Positions 22,698-34,390 of a stretch of 64,000 nt of DNA are shown in pieces. Below the pieces are notes generated by a model, which saw only the letters and a program-made list of their open reading frames with translations, did not search any database and had not been told where the DNA came from. The stretch is from the NCBI GenBank assembly GCA_018873245.2, contig JAEMBT020000008.1:372001-436000 (forward strand), in the 5' to 3' direction. Each line of letters opens with the position of its first letter. Within the stretch, counting starts at the first letter, position 1. The translations under genes were made by a program, and so were the position numbers. This DNA comes from Archegozetes longisetosus (taxonomy: Eukaryota; Arthropoda; Arachnida; Sarcoptiformes; Trhypochthoniidae).

Positions 22698-24293
22698 ATC
22701 TTTCAATCATTCCTCTCTTTCTTTCCTAACATTATCGACTTTTTTATCCTTGCAATCATAGCCTTCGTTTAATTTCCTGCATTTAAAAGTCAATTTTGTG
22801 AATCTATTTTGTTATGACATTTCTTTGTATTTGTTCGGCAATCAATAAAGGAGATCTTTATTTGAAAAGAGATGTGTTTAGATAGAAAAGGATAAACTGT
22901 TTTTTCAAATTAGTGTTGAATTTAGAACTGAAGCTCCATTTTATCGATGATCGTGTTTTTAGTTAATAAAACTCGCAAATAAATCTGTTGACTCGACAGT
23001 CCAGCAGCTGTTCCCCACCATTAGACCGATACAAATGAATAAACTTGTGTAAGAAAAAGGCCTTCTGATTAAATTCAAGCTAATTTTCAATATCGATTTT
23101 AAGGTTGGGATTAGGATTCAACAAAGCACTCAATGAATTCATTACAATGCTGTACATACAGTGTTGTTGCACTACATTATACTTATTTTAATCGATAAGA
23201 ATAATAACCCTACCAAACACTGATGTATACAGAATTCAAGTGCTTTGTATATAGTATTTTGAGCGGATCTGAAAAAATCGGATACTATTAACATAGAAAA
23301 ACATTATTGTTGAACATAGTTTGCACATCACCACTAAGTCAATAATAGATGTTCGATACTAAATGTTTTAGGTTACTGCATCTCATCCAATGTCCATTTA
23401 CTTAGTATATAACTTATAAAACCTTCGATGTGATAATGCGCTCAATACAAGATTTGAATAAGAATAAGTCATCTCAAATTCATATACAATCACATCGTTA
23501 GCGATAGCCAGCACAAAAGTTTCTATTTGAATATCTTTTTCGTAAAATTTGGTCAATTCTCACTTTTTTCTTAAAAAGAATCCATTTCTCAAAAAATAAC
23601 ACTCGAGTAGATCTTTCAACTTTATTTTGAAAAATTCATTAAAACTAACATAGAATTGATTCTGCTAATCAACCAATTTGTTATACTTTAGGTTTACTAT
23701 TTATTTCAATCTAGCACCAGTTCAATTAAGAATATGATATAGAGTATATCAGTTGTGTTTATAACTTTTATAGGCAACTGTTCACTCAATTCTATGAAAT
23801 TGTAAGTTCACTCTTTCAACGTGTGACCGACACCTCATTAATTTTAAGGGATTTTAGAAACATGTTGCATCTCTATCAGGAATACCTCGACTATTAGTCA
23901 GAATTTTCGATATACTTTTGAACAGATAAATTAAGAGTGAAAATAAAGCGATGTGAGTCCTACTCTCAAAGGATTCCACAGTTGAAGCTAACTTATTCAA
24001 GTTTTATTCGTATTGAATAGCATTTCTAGTAAACATAGAGTAAAGTTGTTGACATCTCTGTCGGATACATTAGTTTAGCTTTTATTTGAAGAGTAATGTC
24101 AGTCCTAATAATATTAAAATATTCTTTTATTTAACTGAACACATAACTCACTTAGGAATGAAGTCAAAGCCTACACATTGTTTTTGACATAAATAACAAA
24201 GTTTTGCTCTAAATCTATTCAAATTAATTATTCACACATAATATAACATCAGTTTTGTTCGAAGGGCTTTCACTAACGGTTAAAAGTTAACAT

Positions 24294-24325
24294 ATATAAT
24301 ATAATATAATATAATATAATATAAT
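24294..24325. repeat. ATAAT pentanucleotide microsatellite
   Basis: About six tandem copies of an ATAAT-type pentamer in the intergenic region between EB paralogs 1 and 2, near the 3' end of paralog 2. Confidence 0.9.
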
Positions 24326-24568
24326 TACGGCAAACTTTGCGAGATAAACTTATTTAACGCAAATTTAATAATGTCAATTTTGAAATATTACTCATTAGTT
24401 CTCTTATGGAAAGTGGTATCAAAATACATGGAAAATATGGTCAAAATATGGTTCAATATCTTATTAAAAAGATTAATCTTAGTGCAAGCAGTTTCATAGA
24501 TGTTTGCGTTATGCGTACAATAGCGGTACTTAATGGACAAATTTTTGCCCATTCATTACTCGCTATCT

Positions 24569-25707
24569 CTAATGATTGCCCATTTCCTTAACAACTTCTT
24601 CATACGAAGGCGGATCATCATTATCTGATTGCTGCGGGAATAGGCTATCAAATAGATAGGGGTTGTATTCGATTTCATCATCAGATGATGATGGACTGCG
24701 TACCACTTGGACAGGCTTTAGAATTGCGGTTGTCTGCTTGCTCTCTTCGAATGTTCTATAGGCTGATGTTCGTGAAGCATTCGATGACGTTTGAGTGAGT
24801 GGTCGATGAGAGTTAACTGATGAACTTCTTCGTCGATGTGCTCGAGTAAAACTTGTTGATCTCCTTCTAGTGCTCGCATTATTGTTGAGTGTTTCGTTTT
24901 GTTCGGTTTCTTTTTTAGTGCAAAGGAATAGCATAACAACAACTATTATTACGAAGCCTCCCACTTTCACGATATCGTCCCACAATCTACGGCCAGTGTT
25001 GGAAGCAGCCAATCCATTAGCTTCATTAAAAAATTTATATTGACATTTACTGCTTTGCTCATTGAACTCATAATTTTCTCGACATTTACACTGAGAGCCT
25101 TCACCGCAATATAAATTAGATTTGCATTCGAAGTCATTTGAGCAAAAATCATCAAAATTTTTCTTTAGAAGACAAGAGTCATTGAAATGATAATGAGTTA
25201 TCTGACAATTACAGACACGGCTATGGCACTCGCTATTAGAAACTGACTTTGAACAATCCGAGTGATCTCTGCACGCGCTTCCGATCACTTTATAAATGCA
25301 TTCATTTTTGACAATGTCGTACTGATAACCCTTTTTACACTTACAGAAACCATTTACTTCACGCTCATCCTCCACCAATTTTCTCAGTGAATGCCAAATT
25401 CTCGCTCCAAAATTGTGAAATTGATTGTAACGTAATTCGAACCCTTCAACAGTCACACACTGAGCATTCGGAATGTGACTGCACTCTAGAGATATAGTAC
25501 ACTCACCATCAATGTTGACAGATTGAAGGCATATAGTTTCAAGTTTTATACTATAACCTGGTTTACAAATACATGTTTCGTTAAGATTATCGCAAACAGT
25601 ATTAGTTTCCTTATCGCATCCTTTTCAAATTTTATGAAATCACATCTTGTCAGAGTGTTGACAACTTTTAGGGTGCAAACAATCAAAACTAAATGAATTG
25701 AAAGCAT
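24569..25707 (-). CDS. Cys-rich EB-module membrane protein (paralog 2), frameshifted near its 5' end
   Basis: Starts at ATG 25707 with a signal peptide (MLSIHLVLIVCTLKVVNT) and CDFIKFEK, aligned with paralog 1. The frame is then lost by one base at the CC at 25620-25621 (minus strand GG) and resumes as GCDKETNTVC to the stop at 24569; about 379 residues if a base is missing there. EB modules with the CSHIPNAQC signature are followed by a transmembrane segment (GGFVIIVVVMLFLC). The basic, Ser/Arg-rich tail ends in DDPPSYEEVV, a PPxY motif of the kind bound by Nedd4-family WW domains. The rest of the reading frame is intact and protein-like, so a sequencing error or very recent mutation is more likely than an old pseudogene. 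Confidence 0.72.
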
Positions 25708-28700
25708 ATCCAAATATCAAACAATTGGCACATCGAGTCTTGCTTAAAAGAAGTTACATTTTCAACTACGATACATTAAATTTACTGCCAGTCAGGCGAG
25801 AATATAACCACTGAATAGTTCAGATAATGCATGCGCGAAATCTAGATTTGATATTGACTGAAATCCATTCTTTGCATCTAATAATAGTGTTCACACTTTG
25901 CTTGTTAACACATAATTACTGGCTCGTTATGCTAAAAAATATAAAATAAATCCTAAGATATTAGTTACAATAGCTTGGACATTTGAGTTAAGATTTATAA
26001 GCACTTAAACGCCTATAATAACTATAATAATGGTGAGGAAATGGCTGTGTATTGATTTTTGGTTTCATTGCTCAGCAAACTTGTCTGCTTTATTCTACCT
26101 AAATAATGATCAACACATAACACTTTCCTCGAGTTCAAATTTGCTTAGTAGCGTGGACTCGAGCCCAAACTTACAATTCAAAATTGGATCTCAACATATA
26201 TTATCACAAAGTCCAGTTTAAATGGCCATCAATTTCGTGCTTGTTCTGTATTTCTAACTACTCTTTATCAGTCTTATCACACCCGAATGCATAGATTTTC
26301 TCATGTTTTAAAATTTTTTTCTATAAATAAAATGGGAAGAATCCAATAGAATAAATTTTATAAGCTTCAAGTCTATATAATAATGATCAAATCTGATACA
26401 ACTCTTACATCTTTGGCTATCGTCATAACTAAAATTCTGCACCATTACAGCCAGATTGGTTTATGGGCTTGAGTTTGTATAACTTTATTACCAAAAGTGA
26501 TCACTTATGCGAATTGAACTTATATGAAGATGAAAAACAAAATCACGAAATATTTGATGGAAGGCAAGTTTTACTAGTTTTCAACAAAATACTGTATCTA
26601 AGACAGTTAGACTAGAAATAATTGATTGCGAAACAAACAGACATTTTTCTACATTCTATTCTTGATATAACTTATCCTTGGATAAGTTAGTTAAATTTGA
26701 GTAAACTTGATTTAACTCCGAATCGATGTCACATGAGACTCATTCATATGAGCTCAAACTTATCTCATTTAAACATAATTAGCAACCAATATATGGTACT
26801 CAAAGTAAATTGAGTTGGGAGCTAACAAACTAATCTAAACTTCACTTGAAATCCCAATTGTAGATTCTCAGAAATACATAAATCTTTTTACCAGTAGGTA
26901 TTATCACTACTTGGTTGGAACAGATCTGATCCTCGAAACCAACAAAGACTAATTTTCGTTTAAATCTTTTAGTTACGAAATCGGTCTCAAACTTGAAGAT
27001 GTATTTGACACTTGAGTGCTATCTAACACCTAATCTCGTTGGCTCTGCTCTACTCACACAATCTCCTCAATGCATCACATTGTCATACAATACATAAAAT
27101 TGCCCCAAAATTGATTACTCTACCTTTCAGTGATCTAAACATCAGGAATCCATTGAACAGAAAACATGTTTTCCCACTTTTCCTTAGTCTCTCATTGATT
27201 TGGATCTCATAACTTAAATTGATTTATGAATTGGACACCGGAATTTACAAATACCTTAATAGCTTTTAAAAAGTATTTATTTAATTTCAGTCTAATAACA
27301 ATAAGATTATTGTGCGATAAACTTGTAATGGCGATCGTAAACTTTTAATTAAGGGATTCAAGATTCAAACTACTAAATGAAAAATATTGTTAAATTCGAA
27401 ATCGAATTCATCTTAAAAGTGATTCCGACTTTTGCGCAGTCTTTCACAATGAGAGCAATCGTTGTTTTAGAACCTTTAGCATGAGGAACATCCAAGCATA
27501 TGACAAAACTACGTAAACTATTTCAAAATAGTTCGGGTCAATTTCAATAAAAATTTATCTTTGAAAATTAGGTACGAGCTTTTTATTTTCTTCAAAAGCT
27601 AGATAAATTCTCGAATTAATACCTTTTGAATGACTGATTTTTTCAATTTATTGACTTCTTGGTGAATGTTCGGTTTTTTCTTAAGAAATCCAGATAAGAA
27701 ATTGTCTGACAAACATTCAATTTTAAGTTTATACTGCACTGCTGTAGAGCCATAAACATTAATAAAACTTGACAAGTCATTTGGGTATTAGTTATGCAGT
27801 AAAAACTATTCAGTCGCAAAATGCATTGAACAACGATTTGGATTTTTATTGCATTTTCCAATGCACTCAATATAAGTATGACTTCAACTTAATCTTAAGA
27901 ATCAATCACTAAATAGATAAGAAGTTTTGAACTTTTTCGTTACAGCTAAATCAATTTGATTTGCTTTTGTTTTTCAAAAAGTGAATCAAACAAAATTTAT
28001 TCTATAAAATCAAGCCATAAAACAAGGGTGAAAACTGAATTCGATGACAATATGTTCGAATACAGAGATCTGTATTTTGAAGGTCATAAAGTGTTTCAAA
28101 CCAAAATCGATCAAAGTATTAAAATTTTCAGTATTGAATGGCATAATGACAGCACCTAAGATTGAAGTCATAGTGTCTTTCTTCAATATAGCTATAGAAG
28201 CTAATCCTCCTACACGCTATCCTTTAGTATTGAAAACTAAATAACTATCGATTTTTGTGTCATATTTCCCAAAATTTTATTATTATCTTATATAAAGTCT
28301 GAGTCAACACAAGTTAATGTTGACATAATCCGATTTAGGCTCAAATATTAAGATAGCATTGAATTAAAAGCCAGCCTAAAGTTACTGATGTTTGAAATTT
28401 ATATTGAATTACGATTTATTTTCTTTTTGTACAATACATCTTATTTTAATAACTCGTATGCAAATATTGAGATATATTTTTATTTCCCTTTGATCATAAT
28501 AAAGATTGTATTCTAACTAAATCTCTTTCAAATTGAAAACTTCTAAGCTTAATATAAAGAACAAGCCTTTAGGGAAATAAGAGACAGGATTCATCTTATT
28601 AAAATTTGAATATTGGAAGAAAACTTTATTGCTTTGAGTCTAAACAAAAATCCAGGAAAACATATTTATACAAAATTGAAACTACACAGTTATCTTCGGA

Positions 28701-28728
28701 AACAAATGATTTTCGAACATCGATCACA
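25708..28728. other. Intergenic region between EB paralogs 2 and 3
   Basis: About 3 kb, AT-rich. Short frames (26030-26221 plus, 27643-27870 minus, 27956-28244 plus) show no family features. No RNA gene or repeat family was recognised. Confidence 0.45.
28625..28630 (-). terminator. Poly(A) signal of EB paralog 3
   Basis: AATAAA on the minus strand about 100 bp after the stop codon at 28729. Confidence 0.5.
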
Positions 28729-29937
28729 TTAAACTATTAAATCCTTTTCCTTATCTAACATGATTACTTGTTCGTAAGTAGGCGGATCGTCACTATATTG
28801 TTCACTTGAGTTAGGATACAACTCATCGAATGTCGGCGGAGGAATACACTGGTTAATAACTGAACTCATTGATGAGTGTAATGATACTTGAGAAGCTGCT
28901 ACCTCTTCGTGTTCTGTTTCAGTAGTAGACTCAACAGTACAGGTATCACATTGTCTGTACTGTGATGCCTGATCTCTTCTAACCGCTTTCTCAACCAATC
29001 GTATGCCTCTCTTTGCGTTCCCCAGAATGAACAGCAAACATATCCAAAGAGCCAGAATTACAAATATCGAATAGATTCTCGGCGGCTCAATCAGATCGAA
29101 ATCATTCAGATTATTGATATTATATTCTTTTTCAATAAAACCAATATTTTTGTCGATACAATCGCCTGCTTTTTCACTCCATTTATAGTTATCAGGACAT
29201 CCGTTATCGTTATTGGGCTGACATTTAGGGCTCTTATACTTGTCAAAATGATACCCAGGCTTACATTTACAGACGTTTTTTTCACAAATTAGTAAAGAAC
29301 TAATACAGCCTTCATTTGATATGCATTTGTCGCCATAGCTAAGCGGTATTTTACAAGAATCTGAATCTGAGTCATAATAATATCCAGATCTACATTCGCA
29401 TCGATCAAAAGTACTGCAGATACTATTTGGTACTTTGCTGTAGCAATCCCAACCTCCAGAACAGCGGCTGCCGATTGTCATCTTTTTGACACAAGCCTTT
29501 AAACTTTTATTAAATGAGAAACCTCTACGCGTATCGCAACTACATTTTCCAGGATCTGTTAAACCAAATTTATGCCATAATTGCACCCAAAAGTCATCTT
29601 TGAATTCAGTGTCTAACCCATAGCAACCAGCGTTTGGTATATGATCGCATTGTACTGAACTCATACATCCGTCTCCCATTGATTTGCGCTCTAGGCAAAT
29701 ACCGTTTGATAAACTTATCGGATACTGTGATCGACATCTACATAGTTGGTTAACTTGTTCGCATTCTTGAGTATCTGCATTACGACACCCTTTCAGATAC
29801 TTTTGATAATCACATTTCGCTAATTTTTCAGCCGCAATAATATAACCAAAATCTGCCAGAAGCGAATGGATCAATAAAACTACTAACACTATTCGAGAGT
29901 ATTTTCTAACTGAATTCAATAATAAAATTTGATACAT
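28729..29937 (-). CDS. Cys-rich EB-module single-pass membrane protein (paralog 3)
   Basis: Intronless, 402 residues from ATG 29937. An N-terminal hydrophobic segment (about residues 15-30) acts as signal peptide or anchor. The ectodomain has five or six Cys-rich EB/EGF-like modules with the shared CDHIPNAGCY signature and repeated GYYYD/GYHFD turns. A transmembrane segment follows (IYSIFVILALWICLLFILG). The cytoplasmic tail carries PPPTFDELYP and DDPPTYEQV, so one clear PPxY and one near match close to the C-terminus. Compared with paralog 1 it has an extra Cys pair before the membrane. Function unknown; the PPxY tail suggests regulation by Nedd4-type ubiquitin ligases, as inference. Confidence 0.8.
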   Translation of the reverse strand: MYQILLLNSVRKYSRIVLVVLLIHSLLADFGYIIAAEKLAKCDYQKYLKGCRNADTQECEQVNQLCRCRSQYPISLSNGICLERKSMGDGCMSSVQCDHIPNAGCYGLDTEFKDDFWVQLWHKFGLTDPGKCSCDTRRGFSFNKSLKACVKKMTIGSRCSGGWDCYSKVPNSICSTFDRCECRSGYYYDSDSDSCKIPLSYGDKCISNEGCISSLLICEKNVCKCKPGYHFDKYKSPKCQPNNDNGCPDNYKWSEKAGDCIDKNIGFIEKEYNINNLNDFDLIEPPRIYSIFVILALWICLLFILGNAKRGIRLVEKAVRRDQASQYRQCDTCTVESTTETEHEEVAASQVSLHSSMSSVINQCIPPPTFDELYPNSSEQYSDDPPTYEQVIMLDKEKDLIV

Positions 29938-31186
29938 CACTTTTTATTAAAAATTTCTTATTGATCTTTATTAAGTCATAATTTGTAATTTTTTTAAAAT
30001 AATGAAAAAAATAGATTCATATTCAATTGAAAGAATCCATTGCAAATATGATGAATGATCCAAAGTAAGTGTTCGGACTCATATCAATATGATTGTGAGC
30101 AGCGCCCCAATACTGGATATGCTTTCATTAGTTTATCGATCTATTTAGTCTCAAAACTTTTTGTTTAGTTTAATTGCATTTTAAGGTTCATAATATAACC
30201 TTATATCTAACACAACAAATATTTCAAATTATATTAGTATATTCATATTTGTTAGTAATGAATGTCTCAAATTCATACAAAAAATCTTCATAAATATCGA
30301 ATTCTTAAGAACTTTTGATCAGAAAATTTGAATAAAACTGTTATATTTTAGAAACATTGCAGTCTAACAGGCATTCAACTATGAATTGGTCTGAAAGTTA
30401 ATTGAATAGTTTAACTTATAATAGTATTCAGATTTGATTGAATTCTATTCTATTTTATAGCTCAACACTGTTAAGATTAAAACCGCAACAAAAGCGACCG
30501 TTGGATGCGCTACGCTCTCAGTATTAGGTATTAATTACAAATTGATTGCTTCTCATAAGCAAACTTTGCACGCTGGGCACTCGCTATCAAACTGTCTGCC
30601 TTACTTGCTGTCAGATAAGATAGCAACATTATATTTTAATAATTGTATATCTGCATTGACTGACTTTACAAATATTAACATTCAGTTTTAATCATTTATT
30701 AACTTATGAGTAATTTTACAAGAACTCCGCTTAAATAAGCAGATTATTTTAGTAAATTAAACATTAAGAATGAAGTACTTTACCACAACTAAACACTACA
30801 TTTCTTCTTCATACCCCTTATCGATGGTTCTCATGGGCAAAGTCCAAAGTGACAATTTCAATCAGATTTCACACTGTTACTCATACATTTTGAAGTACTT
30901 TTGCAGTTCGTTTTATAACGATTGCCTCATATACAGTATGTCTTCTTATCTTCTAAACTGAGATAAAGTAGTTAAAACGTTTTATATTTTCGTATTTTAA
31001 TCAGATGTGAAACAAAACAAATTACTCATCGATTCGAAATTAGATACTTTGAAACAAACTTTTAATAATCAAATTGAATGTAACAGAACTAGTGTTTAGA
31101 AATAGAGTTCAATACTTTATAACATGTGTTGAAAATATCCATTATTTTCTAGAGTTTAACTCTTTTAATCATACTGTCTGAAACTC
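29938..31186. other. Intergenic region, no gene seen
   Basis: AT-rich upstream region of EB paralog 3. A 63-codon plus-strand frame at 30770-30961 has no recognisable features. Confidence 0.45.
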
Positions 31187-32080
31187 TTAATAGAGTTTCA
31201 GGAGTTGAATTTTATTTTGAATTTTATTTTGAATATTCAATTTGAATTCTTCTAATGCTTGCGGGTTTGAAGCACGAACTTTACTCTTAAGGTATCCCAT
31301 AAAAATGTCAGGATTAGCCAGTTCTAGAGATCTTGGAGGCCATTCAGTTTCAGTTTCTAAGAATTTGTTACTTTTTGAGATAATTTTATCACCAAAATAA
31401 GCATTGAGATGAGGCACTGTGTTTCGAGCCGTATGGGCTGGAGCCCCATCTTGTTGAAAAAAGGCCGACTCTATTTCCTCGCTACCGAGTTGAGGCACAA
31501 ATTGTTCAAGAATTTTCACATATTCTTTCTGAGGTTATGGTATTCTCAAAAAATATAGGACCAATAATTTTACGGCATGAAATGGCGCATCACACCCCTA
31601 TCTTTTTTGAACGTAAAGGTATTTGAACAAGGTCGGTTTTTCGGTTGCCCAGAACCTCATCTGTTGGCAATTAACATAATCCGATTGATGAAACCACGAT
31701 CCTTCAGCGAAAATGTAACGTCCAGTATGCCACCAGTTTTATGAAATCGAGAAACCAATTGCAATAATTTACGCGTTTAAGATAATTATATTCCTTCAAC
31801 TCCTGAACATGATATGAATGAAATCCTAAAAGTTTTGCTCCAATCCCACAAATAGTCTTTGGCATCTTTAAGCCGGCTGACCTTTGTCTGATTGCCAGAG
31901 GTTTTGATCAAAACTTTTTCATTTCTGATAACTTCTCTTGTGCGAGAACATAGCGTGGTCTTTGATGCTTTCTATTGACCACACTACCTGTTTCTTCAAA
32001 CTTAGGACTTATGTCACGAATAGTAGCATTAGTTGTCCTTTTTATTAAAATTGTCGGTAAAATTTTCCCTAACTTAATCA
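31187..32080 (-). mobile_element. Decayed Tc1/mariner-superfamily DNA transposon
   Basis: On the minus strand pieces of one transposase appear in order. First is an N-terminal helix-turn-helix region with TIRDISPKFEETGSVVNR (around 32040-31980). Next is the DDE core with GSWFHQSDYVNCQQMRFW (around 31710) and WCAISCRKIIGPIFFE (around 31580). Last comes an open 110-codon end (31519-31187) with FFQQDGAPAHTA and WPPRSLELANPD. The FQQDGAPxH and WPPRSxDL motifs are typical of this superfamily in arthropods. Several frame changes separate the pieces, so it is not active. I could not find inverted terminal repeats, and the outer limits are approximate. Confidence 0.85.
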
Positions 32081-33140
32081 CAACAATAATTAGCTAATAA
32101 ATACGTTTAATAAATAAAAACTATCTTATTGCAGCACCATTGTCAACACCATTTTAACACTAAATGTATTTTTGAACAAAACATAATGATTGCGAAACAA
32201 TCTTTTGTTCGATTTCAAATTTTATTCATAAGTTTGATATGATCGGTGTGTAATATTAAAGAAAAATTGCACTCAAAATTTGAGTTTAGAAGATAAAAAG
32301 ACATACTGTATTCAGGATAGCATAAAACTAATCTATTGATTATGGTCATGAAAATCGTTGACCGTATTGTCAATTAAATAATTGAATTTGATAGTATTTG
32401 AAAGCGTTCAATCAAATTGTTCGCAATGATCAATTTGTCAGTTTAATCATTGAGCCTAATGCGAAGTTAGCGAAGTATTCTAATGGCAAACTTACTCATC
32501 TGTTCAGTTTGTGTAACAATTATTAAGCATTGCTTTAACTTGAAAGTAGAGAACACAAATGAGATAAACTCAATTTTCTCCTAGATTCTAAAATTAAAGT
32601 ATAAAATTACTTTTACTTCAAACAAAATTCATTAGCAAATCAAACTTTTAAACGTAATCATAAAATAAACAAGAGGTACATTTTAATACTTTATTGTATT
32701 GAAATACAAGTTTTTTAGCTGCGCAGAAAACAGTGAATTCTTGTGTCTCGTTCGAGCACTAATACCACCAAAATGACTAGAACTTACCCCAGGTTCACGT
32801 AATACTAAGAGTGATGTAAGGGTTGAGTAAATGCTAGTGAACGTCAACTTAAGCTAATCATCAAATTTAATTGCCAGATAGTTGTACAAATTGATAAGTT
32901 TGCTACAGTAATATAACTACTGAGTTACTGATTCATTCGTCTATTTGTTAGTGATTTAAAGTAACACTTACTAAAAATAACTTAACTTTTATTCATTTTA
33001 TTATTAGTACATTTTTTGTTTGTGTTTTCCTTCTCGTCAAATTTTTGGTAATTATTATTATTGATTTGAATTGTTTTATTGAAAATAACAGCTAATTCAT
33101 ATAATTGTTGGTAACTTAATTCAATAGAAATATCGGAATA
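32081..33140. other. Intergenic region upstream of BAP31
   Basis: AT-rich, no supported gene; it holds the promoter of the BAP31 gene and possibly the outer part of the adjacent transposon. Confidence 0.4.
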
Positions 33141-34147
33141 ATGAGTGTCCAGTGGACTCTAGTGGCGGCCTTTCTCTACGCAGAGATCGCTTTTGTCATA
33201 CTATTACTGTTACCATTCATCGGTGCGCGAACGTACGTATTAATTCAATTGTTATTCATTTATTTTATGTTTGATACAATTCTAACGAATAATTAATTTG
33301 CTCATTGAAAATAGTTGGCAAAGGTTTTTTAAATCTCGCTTTTTCCGAAGCATCGAAAGTCAGGCCAACTTGTATTTCATGGTCTTTATTATAATTCTCA
33401 TACTTCTGTTTATCGGTTTGTATTAAACATTGAACTATGCCAGTTCGAATCACTAAAATGATTAAATCAAATTAGATTCGATTCGTGAAATGTCAAAGTA
33501 TTCAACGGAAAAGGTCCATGACTCAGATCACGGGCATCTGGACGCAGAACTTCAGCATAGCATGAAATTGTTTAGAGCGCAGCGAAACTTCTATATCGCA
33601 GGATTTGCTCTCTTTCTATGCCTGTAAGTCACGCATCACTTGAAGATGTAATTTCAAAAGTTTCCTAAAATTGTTTTAAATTTTTCAATTACAGTGTAAT
33701 CAGACGTTTAGTGATTCTAATCACACTTCAGGCTACGTTGGGAGCACAGGCCGAGGCATCGCTCAAACAAGCGAAAGGAGCGTCTGAGCATTCCAGACAA
33801 TTATTACAACAAATGGCTGGAAATACCAGTCGAGACAATCTCGAAAATGATAATGAGGGAAATAAGAAAATTGAGAAACAGGAGTTAGAATTACGTAAAT
33901 TGAGAGAAGATTTGGCGTCAGCCAAAGAAGAACTCATTAGATATCGAGTTAATTGTGATTCTATGAAAAAACAAGCAGAAGCTGTCAGTTCTGAATACGA
34001 TCGGCTTCTTATAGAACATGAAAAATTACAGGTTCTATTTTTGATTCCAAAACAGTTATACAAAAATAACTTTGGTTTTTTCTTTATATTTAATAGAAAC
34101 AATACGATAAACTTACAAATGCTGATGACACCAAAAAAGACAAGTAG
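33141..34147 (+). CDS. BCAP31: B-cell receptor-associated protein 31 (BAP31) homolog
   Basis: Five exons: 33141-33232, 33315-33415, 33476-33623, 33695-34031 and 34097-34147; introns of 60-82 bp; 242 residues (human BCAP31 246). It starts MSVQWTLVAAFLYAEIAF, almost as in human. Three membrane segments are followed by SIRE(M) and a long coiled-coil tail (about residues 140-230). The C-terminus is KKDK, a KKxx signal for return from Golgi to ER. BAP31 is an ER membrane chaperone that sorts membrane proteins and in vertebrates is cleaved by caspase-8; I did not find a clear cleavage site here. It converges with the GASZ gene, 243 bp between stop codons. Confidence 0.93.
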
Positions 34148-34345
34148 AAATCTTACTTATTTGCTTCTCAAGTTGATCGTATAAGATAGTGTTTTCAATG
34201 GTAAGTTACTTTTTTTCGCTTGGCTTAATATTTCAAATATACTGTAATTTCATTTCAAGTAATTCTTTTTATTTTACAATGTTCGGGGTTTATATACAAT
34301 GTCACTTTCAAAAAGTCTATGATTTCTGTACTGATTAATTTGAAC

Positions 34346-34369
34346 AATAAAAACTAGAAATGCTTTATT
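34346..34369. terminator. Neighbouring poly(A) signals of BAP31 and GASZ
   Basis: AATAAA on the plus strand at 34346-34351, 199 bp past the BAP31 stop, and AATAAA on the minus strand at 34369-34364, 22 bp past the GASZ stop. The convergent 3' ends should overlap by a few tens of bases. Confidence 0.55.
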
Positions 34370-34390
34370 ATCTAAAAAATAATTTCAGTT

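Larger units (their letters stand above)
22101..24568. other. Intergenic region with two microsatellites
   Basis: No gene is supported. It holds the upstream region of EB paralog 1, a TC tract and a TATAA pentamer repeat (listed separately). The 81-codon frame at 22167-22412 has no recognisable feature. Confidence 0.45.

Noticed and set aside
27643-27870. Minus-strand frame with cysteines, considered as a fourth, broken EB paralog
   Set aside because: The cysteine spacing does not follow the EB pattern, and no HIPNAxC signature is nearby.
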